Part shown: positions 1 through 12,700 of the stretch, piece after piece
Numbering within the stretch: position 1 is the stretch's first letter
How the letters are laid out: every line of letters begins with the position of its first letter
Origin: Odobenus rosmarus divergens
Lineage: Eukaryota; Chordata; Mammalia; Carnivora; Odobenidae
DNA length: 64,000 bases
Direction: 5' to 3'
Assembly: GCF_000321225.1 (NCBI RefSeq)
Contig: NW_004451654.1
Location: 61,986 to 125,985, forward strand
Made by a program: the position numbers and the translations under genes
The notes under the pieces: model-generated
Told to the model about the DNA's origin: nothing
Database searches by the model: none
What the model saw: the letters and a program-made list of their open reading frames with translations, nothing else

Positions 1-135
1 AGAGGGCACATTCTGCGTGGAGCAATGGGTGTTACGCACAAACAATGAATCATGGAACACTATATCAAAAACTAACGATGTAATGTATGGTGATTAACAT
101 CACAATAAGAAATTTAAAAAAAAGAAAAGAAACCC
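1..135 (+). repeat. LINE-1 3' end (carnivore type)
   Basis: Ends with the carnivore L1 terminal motif (TGTATGGTGATTAACAT) and an A-rich tail. It is cut by the window start. Confidence 0.8.
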
Positions 136-683
136 TGTTCTCAACATAATATGGAACCCAACATGCTCTTACCTCTGGACTCCTGTACATACTGTTCCTT
201 CTGCTTGGAATGGGCTTCCCCAAACACCTTCATCTGACTTGCTGCTAGCCATCTTTAAGGTCTTACTTTCAATGCCGTTTCCTGTGGGAGGCTATCCCTG
301 AACCTCAAGTCTGGATTCAGTGTCCCTCTGCTGTATTACATAAATCCTCTCCCTATCACAGCCACTTACCACACTGCATGACAAGTGCTTTTCTAGCCTG
401 CCTCTGACTGAGGCCAACATAAGGAGAGCAATCTGTGTCTACTTCATATCTCTATATTCCCAGTGATGTGTACAGTGTGCCTAGCACATTCAATCTATTT
501 TTCTTAAGTGAACAAACAAGTGAACACACAAAGAATACATGTACCTCTTAGGTAAACTGAGCGGCAAGCAGTTGGAGCAAGTTGAAAAGAAGAAAATGAT
601 GGAGTTACAGGATTAGTATAAAACCAGAAAACTGATCACCTGCCTCTGAATCCAGCCAAAGCCCCTTCATCCGGGGTACTTAC

Positions 684-751
684 GTATACTGGTTGCTTCA
701 CTGTCTTCTTGCCCAAGGAAATAAGAGGTACACCACCAAACCAGCGAGTAT
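684..751 (-). CDS. NDUFA9: NDUFA9 coding exon 7 (last one in the window)
   Basis: Codes for residues 219-241: [16 protein letters not shown], then TVKQPVY. It resembles the rodent form (RWFGGVPLI) more than the human one here. Acceptor CTGCCAG, donor GTAAGT, 68 nt, ends on a codon boundary. Later exons (from VVDVSKGI in the family onward) are outside the window. Confidence 0.93.
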
Positions 752-3700
752 CTGGCAGAAGAAACAGAAGTATGCTTTAAAAGGCTTCAACTACTAGAAG
801 CCTCACCAATCTCCACATGCTCCAGGTTAGCAGAATCATTTTGCATAACTGAAATAATGGAATAAATGTAGCTGACACTGAGGAAGCTAATGGGCAGACA
901 CTTGTCAGATAACAAACACGGAAAGTAAAAAGGCCAAATTTTTAAGGACGTGGAGAGCACGGGAAAATGGTCAAATGGCTTGGCCACTTGGTGCATGGCC
1001 ACTCCCAAGATGGGACAATCACTGCACCCCATTCTAAAGAGGAACATAGGAATCAGTAGATCAGCAACACAACATGGGTCACTCAGAGAAGACTGCTCTG
1101 GTAAAAAAACGGAAATTTAGGGCGCCTGGGTGGCTCAGTTGGTTAAATGACTGCCTTCAGCTCAGGTCATGATCCTGGAGTCCCAGGATCGAGTCCCACA
1201 TCGGGCTTCCTGCTCAGCAGGGAGTCTGCTTCTCCCTCTGACCATCTTCCCTCTCGTGCTTTCTATCTCTCATTCTCTCTCTCTCTCAAATAAATAAATA
1301 AGATCTTAAAAAAAAAAAAAAACGGAAATTTAGGATATGATGAATGCATTACCACAAATATGTGGGAAATGAAAAGATTATTTAATACATGGTGCTGAGA
1401 CAATCATTTTACTAAAATGAGAAAAAAGAGAGGAAGGGAGGGAGGGAGAAAAGGCTCATATCTCACCATAAACCAAAGCAAATCCCAAGTGGATTGAATG
1501 TAAAGGTTAAAAAAAAAGCCTTACAAAAATTTTTTTAAAGTAGACATTATTTATAGGAGCATCAAAAAGAATAAAACACTCAGGAATAAATGTAACCAAG
1601 TTGGCTGAAGACTTGCACACTGAAAACTGTAAAACACTGCAGAAAGAAAACTTTTTAACGATTTATTTATTTGAGAGAGAATAAGAGAGTGGGGCAAGGG
1701 GCAGAAAGAGAGGGGGTGAGAGAATGTCAAGCAGACTGCAAGCTGAGGGCAGAGCCCAACGCGGGCTTTATCCCATGACCCTGAGATCATAACCTGAGGC
1801 AATACCAAGAGTTGGGTGCTTCACCAACTGAGCCACCCAGGCGCCCCACTGAAAGAAATTTAATAAGCCACAAATAAATAGAAATGCATCACATGTTCAT
1901 GGTGGAAGACAACACTGTTAATATGTCAAACCACCCAAAGAAATCTACAGGTAGTGCAGTCCCTATCAAAATCCCAATGGTATATTCTGCAGAAGTATAG
2001 AAAGCTCCATCTTAAAATTCATATGGAATCTTCAGGGACCCCAAATAGCCAAAACTATTTTGAGAAAGAAAAACAAAGTTAGATCATATGGGAGATTTCA
2101 AAACCTTCTACAAAGCTACAGTAATCAAGATCCAAACAGTGGCATAAAGATAGACATGTAAACCAGTGGAACAGAATAGAGAGAAATAACTTTTGTATGT
2201 ATGGTTAAATGATTTTTTTGACACAGTGCCAAGACCATTCAATGGGGAAATGACAGTGTTTTCAATGACATCAGTTTCAATGATGCTGGGAGAACTGAAT
2301 ATCCATATATAAAAGAATAAAGCTGGACCTTTACCTTACACCATATACAAAAATTAACTCAAAATGGATCAAAGACTTAAACATAACAGCTACAACTACA
2401 AAATCCTTATAAGAAAATATGGGGGAAAGTTTCATGACACTGGATTTAGCAATGATTTCTTGGCTATGATACTAAAACATAGGAAACAAAAGTAAAAACA
2501 GGTAAGAAATGAATTTGGGGAAGGGAGGGAAGACAGTGACATAATTCAGTCCAAATCAGATGATAAATTTTATTTTATTTTATTTTAATTAATTAGTTAA
2601 TTAATTAATTTAGTAGGCTCCATGCCCAGTGCAGAGCCCAACATGGGGCCTGAATTCACAACTCTGAGATCAAGACCTGAGCTGAGATCAAGAGTCAGAA
2701 GCTTAACCATCTGAGCCACCCAGGCAACTCAGTAAATTTTATATTATATGTTTTCTACCACAATTTTTTTTAAATTGGAAATTAATACAGAATGTGAAAA
2801 GACATGAGCAATCAGGGTGAAAAAACACATTGGATAAATGAACTGTGGTCTATACCTACAATGGAATATCATTCAGTTATAAAAAAGAAATGAGCTATCA
2901 GCCATGGAAAGACATGAAGGAAGCTTAAATGCAGAGGCTAAGTGAAGGAAGCCAATCTGAAAAGGCGACATAGCATATGATTCCAACTATATGATATTCT
3001 AGAAAAGGCAAAACTATGGAGACAGAAAAAGATGAGTGGCTGTCAGGTATTAGGGGTGCAGGTAGCAGGGTAGGGAGGGAAGGATAAGAAGGTCGAGCAC
3101 AGGAGATTTTTAAGGCAATGGAACTATTCTCTATGATAATCTAATGGTAGGTAGATGTCATTATACATTTGTCAAAATCCACAGAATGCACAACATAAAG
3201 AATGAATCCTAATGTAAATTATGGACTTAAGTTAATAATAATGTATCAATATTGGCTCATCAATTTAACAAATGTACCACACTAATGCCAGGTGTTAATA
3301 ATAGAGAAAAGTGGGCGCCTGGGTGGCTCAGTCAACTAAGCATCTGCCTTTGGCTCAGGACATGATCCTGGAATCCTGGGATCGAGCCCATGTTGGGCTC
3401 CACGCTCAGCGGGGAGTCTGCTTCTCCTTCTCCCTCTGCTGCTCTCCCTGCTTGTGCTCTCTGTCAAATAAATAAATAAAATCTTAAAAAAAAAATAATA
3501 GAGAAAAATGTTGTGGGCAGAGATCGAGGGTTTAAAGGGTATGTGAGAACTCTGTGCTTTCCATTCAACTTTTCTCTAAACCTAAAACTACTCTAAAAAA
3601 ATAAAGTCTATTAATTTTAAAACAATTTAAGTAAATATGCCAACAACAAAAAATAACAGTAAATATAACAAAAGATGTTATAATATATAGTCTAAATCAG

Positions 3701-6700
3701 TAAGAAAAACATCTCTCAAAAAAACAAATACACATAGGCAAAGGACATACAAAGAAAACTGAAAGAAAAAATATGAATAGCTAACAAGGAGAAACAGGAA
3801 GCTACTGATAAAACTGTACCTCACCAACCATCCTAGTACTTCCTAGGAGGGTCAGAATCTTCTCCTAATACGTAAGTGAATAAATTGAGAGGTAACTGGT
3901 AATTTGATAGAATCAGAAACTAAAGCCGGGTTCTTACCACAGACTTTAAAAATGTATTCTCCCTTCCCACCCCCACAAATGTACAGGGAAGTCACTTTTT
4001 TTACCTGTAAAATCTCAAAATCTCATCACTTAGTCAAGGAGACTGATTTCCTCTGCCAAGACAAGTCTAATTATTAAGCAAACAGAGCCTGAGAGCAAGC
4101 ATAACACGATGCCCAGCCCATGAAAGCAGTTTACATACCAGTTTAGCAAAGGCCAAACTCCTATTTATTAGTCCCTAATCCCATTCCACAGAAATTGCTA
4201 TTAACAAGGAAAACTGACATGATCTCGGGATCATGAGGTTGAGCCCCCTGTCGGGCTCTGCATTCAGTGCAGAGTCTGCTTGAGATTCTCTCTCTCCCTT
4301 TGCCCCCTCACCCACTCACGCACTCTCTCTAAAATGCATAAATAAAATCTTTAAAAAATAAACAAACAAACAAGGAAGACTGATTACATGCACCTGACAA
4401 ACTACGATGCTGCCTCTTTGTCTTTCCAAATCAACATCCAAGGGACTTGGCAATCAGACTAAAAGTGAGAAAGTAGTTAAGAGGGGCTTCATATGAAAAA
4501 TATAAATAAGGCCAACATTTAAGCACTGACTACGGGCCAGGTACAGTGACATGTGCTACTTCATTTCGGTAACACGCCACTCTTGAGACAGACATTTTCA
4601 TCTCCATTCCAATATACAAGGAAGCTGCCCCTTGTACACCTGCCACAGTCACAGAACTAGTCAGTCTCTGTCTCCCAAGGCTGCACTCTTTCCGTGAATC
4701 TAAGGTGCTTCTTTTCTTAGACAGTAATGAAGACCACACTAGGCACAATGAACCTTTGGGGAGAAAAAGGCAACTGGGGGAGAGAAAATATACCTCAGTC
4801 TGTCGAGTCAGAGAACACCGTTAGCTTGCGCTTAACTTCAACCTGGTTAACTGGTATCCTTTTGTCTACTACTAAGAATACAAGAAAGAATACATACTTG
4901 CAAAATGATTGAGGAATCTATCCTCTCTTCCAAAGATGTCCGATGGCTTTATGATAATGGCTTCCGGAAATGCATCTCTCACTTCCTTCTCTCCAACGGC
5001 CTAAACAACCAACCAAACAAAAAATAGAGTTCAGAGGTGAGTGAACAGAGCTTGCGTTCCTTCCACTATCAGGACGTTACTTGTACTTCAAAGGTCAGTT
5101 TCTCCAGATTAAGGCAGGATTCATAAAAGTCAGTTACACAGAATTTTTTTTTAAATAACATACAAAAATGCCCTGCCTTTAATGGCTCTTGTTGGGTTTC
5201 TTCCTATATTTATCCTGGGGAAAGCTTACGCAGAAGAAGAAAGGAGAAAAATCAGAGTAGAATTTTTCCAGCCTCCATTTTCCTTTCTAACCATAGGTTC
5301 TCTAGATGGTGTCACCAATCTAGCAGCCTGCCAGAGAAAGGAGAGTGTGGTCGGAGGCCATGATATGGAAGTGGCAGCACACATACCTACCCAGAGGAGT
5401 GGAGACAGGCCAGGAACCTTCCTAACCTCAACACCCTCGTTTGTTTCCATCTACCTCCTAGACGAGGCCTCTTTCCGTGCAAGTATCAGCACCTTGTCCA
5501 GCCTTCCTCCCCACCTGCACAGCCACTGTGAGTGACATATATGTCCAGGTGGACCTGAACCTCTGTTTCTTGAGTGTCTCAACTCCAGTGATCTCCTCTT
5601 TTCTCCCCTTCTGCCCCCTTCAACTCATTCAGGCCATGGACCATATCAACAACTGCGATTATCCTTCTTCTGAAATACTACATGAAGACATCCTGCTCTC
5701 AGATGGCAATCTCCCACACTTCCAGCTGCTGCTTCTTCATCACCTGTTCCTGGGATGTCTGGTCATCACCTTCTCAGGAGCACTAGTCCTCTGATGCTGC
5801 TTTCCTCCACATCAAGTCCTCCTAACTTACCTCAGACTAGATGCCATGGCCCAACTTTTCAATCACTCTCTTACCAATACTGTAAACTACCTCATCCCTT
5901 TGTCTTTACTCCTCCACCCACCAGGTAAAATCCCAATTCTGAAACAACCCCATTAGCTTCCTTCTTTGAGCCATGCACTCCCGCTGTCTTCAGAGCTAGA
6001 GGAAAATAAATACATAAAAATCATAAATTGGACAACTCAATAGCAAAAAAAAAAAAAGTCCCAATTTGATCAAAAAATGGGCAGATCTGAATAGACATTT
6101 TTTCCAAAGAAGACATACAGATGCCCAACAGGTACATGAAAAAGGTGCCCAAAATCACTAATCATCAGGGAAATGCAAATCAAAACCACAAGGAGATATC
6201 ACTTCCCACCTATCATCATGGCAATTATCAAAAAGACAAGAAATAACAAATGTTAGTGAGGATGTAGAGAAAAGGGAACCCCTGTGCACTGTTGGTGGGA
6301 ATGTGAATTGGTGCAGCCACTATGGAAAATAGTATGAGGGTTCCTCAGAAACTTAAAAATATAACTACCATATGATCCAGCAATTCCACTTCTGCTAACA
6401 TGTCCAAAGCAAATAAAAACACTAACTTGAAAAGATATCTGCATCCCCATGTTCAGTGCAGCACTATATACAATCACCAAGATACGGAAGCAATCTAAGT
6501 GTCCATCGGGAGATGAAGGGTTAAAGATGTCATAAATACACACACACACACACAATGCAATTAAAAAAGAAGAAAATCTTGCCATTGCATGTTGTACATG
6601 GATGGACCCTGAAGGCATTATGCTAAGCAAAATATTCAGACAGAGAAAGACAAATACTATAGATCTCACTTATAAATGGAATAAAAAAAAAAAAAAAAGC

Positions 6701-9700
6701 AAACAAAAACCCCAGCAAACTCAGAGATAGAGAGAACAGACGGCCAGAGGCAGGGGTAAAGGGGATCAAAAGGAACAAACTTCTAGTTATAAAATAAATA
6801 AGTCTCAGGATGTAACATACAGCATGGCGACTACAGGTAATTTGAAAGTTGCTAATAAAAGAGTAAATCATAAAATTCTCATCACAAGGGGCGCCTGGGT
6901 GGTTTAGTCGGTTAAGCGTCGGAATGCTGATTTCAGCTCAGGTCATGATTTCATGATCAGGTCATGGGATCAAGCCCCATGTCGGGCTCTGTGCTCAGCA
7001 GGGAGGCTGCTTGTCCCTCTCCCTCTGTTCCTCCTCCCGTTCACGTTCTCTCTCTCTCTTTCTCAAATAAATAAATAAAATCTTAAAAAAAAAAAGTTCT
7101 CATCACAAAAAAAAAAATCTGTAACTATGTGTGGTGACGTTAACCAGACTCATTGTGTAGATCACTTCACAATATATACATATGTCAAATCTTTACATTA
7201 GACACCTGAAACTAATATAATGTATGTAAATTACACCTGAATTCAAAAAATCATAAACTGCTGCCAGTTATATACTCATGTCATAAATTTTAACTGGGAC
7301 TTCAACATGTCCCAAGTACTGTTTTCTTCTAATTCGCTGTTCTCTCCTATGACAATTTCAAACATTCTCTGTTCTATTCAAATTCCTCCCTCACTATTCT
7401 CTTTCTTCCAATAAATGATTTCACCTTCTCGTTCAAAGAGAAGATATGGCAGCAGACAAAAACCACCTCAAGTTCGCACGAGAAAATCCACAACTCTCCT
7501 CCTTTCTTAACTCCCCTGCTCCAGGACTCACTTCCTTTCACTTCCTCAGGAACCTGCCCAACGGACTCTCTCCTTTATCCTCTCACTCTTTACCAGCACC
7601 TTCTCACCAGCACTTACACAATGTCAAGACCTTCCACCTTAGAGGAAACACGATTCTCAACTCCACGTGCCCCTTCAGCTTCTTGCCCCATCCCTCTTCT
7701 TACCAAACCACTTAAAAATGCCACCTGCTCTTACTGTCCCCACTGCCTCAGCTCCTGCTCACTCTTTGTTCACCTGGGCTCTAGATTCTGCCCCAACACT
7801 TGCACCCAAACCATTCTTAATCAGATCAAAAATGACCTCCATCCATATTGGTAGATCCAAGGTGACTTTCCAGTTCTCACCTCACTCGGCTTCTCATTGG
7901 CATTCATAAGCAACTACTCCCCCCTTGCGACACCGTCTTCCCTTGGCTTCCATGACCTTATACTCTCCTGGTTTCCCTCCTACCTCACCATGTCCACTCC
8001 TTCTCAGTCTTTGTTTGTTTGGCTTTTTGCAGGTGCCTCCTTGTCTACAAGAGCACTAATCACTGGTCTTCCTCTGAGCCCTGTCCAAAGTTCTCTCAAC
8101 CTACGCTTCCTCACTAGGCAATCTTATTCCCAAACATTGCCTCAATTAACTGGTTTTATTTTTTTTTTAAGATTTTATTTATTTACTTGGGGGGGTGGAG
8201 AGAGAGAGAGAGAGAGAGAGCATGAGCGGGGGGGAGGGGCAGATGGAGAAGCAGGCTCCCCGCTGAGCAGGAACCCTAGGATCATGACCCAAGCCGAAGG
8301 CAGATGCCCAACTGACTGAGCCACCCAGGCGCCCCTAATTAAGTGGTTTTGTATCTCCAAACCAGACCTCACTTCTGAGCTCCAGGATCATAAACCCCAT
8401 TCACCATTGTTACTTGGATGATTGACACACACCTGAAATGCAACCTGAGTCCAAAACTGGATCATCCTCTTCCTTCTCTGTAAATACTATTTTTCTATCT
8501 TTGCTGTGCTTTGGGATTACCTAGGGATAGTTAAAAATATCGATGCCCAAGTACTATCCCCAGAGATTCTATTTTCATTGGTCAGGGTGCAGGATTTTTC
8601 AAAGTTCCTAGTGCTTCTAATGGGCAGCTAAGGCTAAGAACCACTGCCCGAAGGCCTTGTCCTTCTCTAGTGTTTCTCCCCTTATTCACCAGCACCACCA
8701 TCTACCTCGTGGTGTACACCACAGGGCTGGACATCTCTGAGTCTTCTCCCACCACTGACTCCAGCCCCAACCCTGGCCCTTCCAAACAAGCATGGATTCC
8801 GACGATTCTGTGAATGCCAGATGCAGGCAGGCAGAAAGTGCACATGCTCATTCTCCCTCATCCATGCAGTATAAAAATGCTGAGGCCTGAATGTGCTGCT
8901 AGCCAGTTTCATGACTATGAGAAACAGCTTACACAAAAAGAAGGAGCTGAAAGAATCACAGAGAAACCAAGCTGAAACTCTGATGAACCTTGGCACCAAT
9001 GTGGCTAAGTTTCCTTATTGCTGGATTTTTCAGATTACAAGGGCGTATAAACTCCCTTTATATTGAACCAGTTTACACTGAATTTTTGGATGCTAGCAAT
9101 TAAATGCTCCGAACTGATAGAGAGATGCCCTCTCTACCCCATTATATGCTCCTACGGCACAGTTCCCTACTTTGCAACACTAGGCACAAGTGGCATTATT
9201 TTCCTCAATAGATTAGAAACTAGATAGGGGCTAAGACTGTGTCTGTTTTATTTGCTACTGTAAGCCCACCATCTAATACAATATACAGCACACTGTAGGT
9301 ACTTAATAAATCATTTGTTCAATAAAAGAATGCAGTGGGTCAAAAAGCTGGAGTCCCTGGCAAAGAACTCTGCGGTCCTTACCAATCTGACCCAAAGCAG
9401 GCTCATGATAGCAGAAAACAAATGCTAAAATCAGCCCCAGACACTGCAATTCCTCTGAGTCCCTGATAATAAAGACATTTCAGGCTATAGAATGACCCCA
9501 AATCAGAATGGTCAATCCCTAGGTACAATCTGGATGACAATGTGGTTTCTGGAAGTATAAAAAGCCTAAATACTAGATTTCCTTGGCAAATATTTATCCC
9601 TGTCATCCTCAGCCTTTACATTACCCCCGTAAGAGTAGCATACGACCATGACTAGGCACGAGGTTTGAGAAAAAAAGATGGTCTTTCAACCTGTAGGTGA

Positions 9701-12700
9701 TACGGGTAGGATGCTTTTGACAGAAATAATACTCTACCTTTTTTATGAGGTTTACTATATAATTCTATTATGTCCCAAGCAACTTTCAGCATTTGAGAAC
9801 AGGTATCCATCTCTGAAGCCCCTTACCATAGTTCCCTGCAAACAGAAAGCACTCAACCAAAATGTCAGAATACAACACACACATCAATCTAATTCTGGAT
9901 ATGGAGAATTAGAAACCCCTTTTATTTCTGGATATGTCAGTGAGAAACCCTTCTCACTTAACTCGTGTTTCAAAGGGGCCAAGAAACTCTGGGAACCACT
10001 TCCCAAGTCAAATGGTCACCTACCTTATTTCTCAGATATCTAGAAGAGCTTTTAATATCAGCATTCAGATGTGAAACATGAATGAGCTTTTCAACTCCAG
10101 CTTCCTTGGACGCTTGAGCAATTGCATGGGGAATCATCACAAAAATATCCTCAAAATCAAAGTTTCTGGAAGAAGGAAAAAAAGGGGGGGGATCAGTTAA
10201 GAACACCTGTTTAAGGATTCTAAAGCTTTCTGTGATAAGCTAGTTTTCATACTATTGCTGGAATTCTTAATAATTAAAACTTTTAAATGGCAACGATTTA
10301 ACCCAAAGTCAAAATTAATATATATATGTATATTTTATATACATAAGTTTTACTGTTCATCATTACTGTACATAATTTAAACCTTACCATAAGTCATAAG
10401 TCAGCACACATAATATTCTCTGTGCTCCAGGAATCCCAAGGCTGAGACCCTTTGAGAACATCTGGCTGCAGTGGTTGGGAAGGGAGGGGGGAAGTGTTGG
10501 GAGCTGAAAAGGGACCCACTTCTTATCCCCGGGCCTTTGTTTCCCCCCGGGGGAAAAAAAAACTAAAAAAATCAGTCACCAGTTTAATCCAATAACATTA
10601 ACATTACACAATAACATTAATGCTTACACTGTACAAGGCACTGTTATTAGTCACTACAGGAGATTTAAAGTTGAATGAGACTCTCCAAGTCACCAAAGAA
10701 CTTAGAAATATGTGATGAGGCAGACATAGATTAACAAACTTTAATAAATGTTAAGAAAATGGTATGAGCAAAATGTTGTGCAACTATAAGATTAAAACAC
10801 TATCTGTTGATAAACAACCCACACAAAGGCTAAAAAGAACCGTTCAAACCAGTACTCATGTCATCTTTGATTAACAATGTGAACACAGTTTACGCAAGAA
10901 AAGCCAACGTTCAGCTTGATGAACAGTAGGATGGGCAAAATCGTCCTGCCTAACCCATCCCAGCTGGACAAATCCAAAACAGGATCAGCCATTATGAACC
11001 AACCGGTCATTCCGTCAAGCTGATGACACCAACCACACTGACATAATCCCTACCGGCTTTTTATGGGTGGCACATCACACTGCTCAATTTTACCAGACTT
11101 ACTGCCAACTGAATCTCTTGAAAGGGGGTTTTTGGGTATGTAAACAGGTGTTCAATCAATGCTTAATGATGGACTAATTAAAAATGTGACAACTACAATT
11201 CCTGACATTAGAAGGTACCCAGTGAATGTCTACTGAACCTTAAGACAGCATATGCAAAGAAAAAAGAAGAGCCAAAGACTTACTTGGTTTCCCATTCTCG
11301 CCCAACAAGATTAATGACCACATTGCTGTGCTTCACTGCTCTTTGGATAGAATCTTTGTTTCTCCCGTCCCATTCCTATAAGAACAATGGCCAGTCAGAT
11401 GCAAACATAAGAGCAAGTTTCAAAACAGGCCATCTGTTGTAGTCATAATATGGTACTATTTCATACAGGCTCCATTTATTACAAGAGAAATGGTCATGAG
11501 GTCTCAAATTCCCTCCTGATTCTCTGACTCTCCTGCAGACAAAAAGATCAGAGTATATCTGTTTTATTCAGGTAATGAAATGATAGAATTAGAAAAGACA
11601 ACATTCGTTTTTAGTGGGGCACATCCATTTCTGGCCACCCAACTGCCCCCTGCAAGTTTGTAAGGGAATCTGGTTACCAAATCTCCCTTCCTGAAATAGA
11701 GCCAAAGAGCCAAGGATCATTTATTTGGGAGGAAAACTGACTTGCCCTTTTTGCAGCAACCAGCTACAGATTGAAGTTAGGCGGAGTATTTCTTAAAGGC
11801 TAACATTAAATTGGGAGCATTCATGACTATTTTCTTATCTCTCCTTAATGCTTTCCTCTTTATAATCCTAGATCTAGTCATTTCTACTTCAGACATGAAA
11901 ACAACACGCAGGGAGGAGTGACCTGCCTAAAAGTGCAGGGTGAGCCAATGGCAGATTTCAGCGTAGAACTAAATGTCTGAGTGATTCAGGCCTACAGTCA
12001 GGTTGACGATTCTTGTCCAAAATGGAGACCAGGGATTAAACGACCTCAAAGATACAGCATTTTCTATGTTAAAATGAAATTGGATTTTTTAAACATTTCG
12101 AAGGAAAGTAATGAGTAGTAAGAGGTTCTTAGGGTCAAATGCTAAGGGGTATGTATGAGCGAGAGGAGAGAGAGTGAGAAAGGAACAATGGGGTGGGGGG
12201 AGTGACTGGGCAGGCCCACTAACATACCTGTGCAATTTAGAAAGGCTCCAGAAACCAGACTCAAGAGCAAAAGATGAAGCCCTCAAGAGGAGGGAACTAG
12301 TGATAACTGATGCAGGAGAAGGGATACAAGAGACATATAGAGTGACAGCTGGGGAGTCAGACAACTCCATTTGCCTTTTGTGAACTGTGTACAAAATTAT
12401 CTCTCCAACCTCTATGTAAAATTTGAAAATACAACCTATCTCAGGGGTTTGCTATGAAGATAGAGTAAAACAGATAAACAATCTGCAGTACAATGAGTGA
12501 CACAGCTAATAAAAAAAACAGTTCTTGGGGCGCCTGGGTCGCTCAGTCGGTTAAGCGGCTGCCTTCGGCTCAGGTCATGATCCCAGGGTCCTGGGATCGA
12601 GCCCCGCATCAGGCTCCCTGCTCAGCGGGAGGCCTGCTTCTCCCTCTCCCACTCCCCCTGCTTGTGTTCCCTATCTCCCTGTCTCTCTCTCTGTCAAATA

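Larger units (their letters stand above)
1530..3640 (+). repeat. Old LINE-1 ORF2/3' region, broken by three SINEs
   Basis: Pieces between 1850 and 2560 and between 2780 and 3290 translate to decayed L1 ORF2 C-terminus and 3' UTR (for example the text for 'ATGGAATATCATTCAG'). Interrupted at 1652-1847, 2571-2730 and 3313-3494. Confidence 0.7.

Noticed and set aside
1121..1200. tRNA-like heads in the SINEs as tRNA genes
   Set aside because: They are tRNA-Lys-derived SINE heads with decayed anticodon and acceptor stems, not tRNA genes.
5182..5535. 117-codon open frame on the plus strand
   Set aside because: It lies in an NDUFA9 intron, resembles no family, and has no sign of coding constraint.
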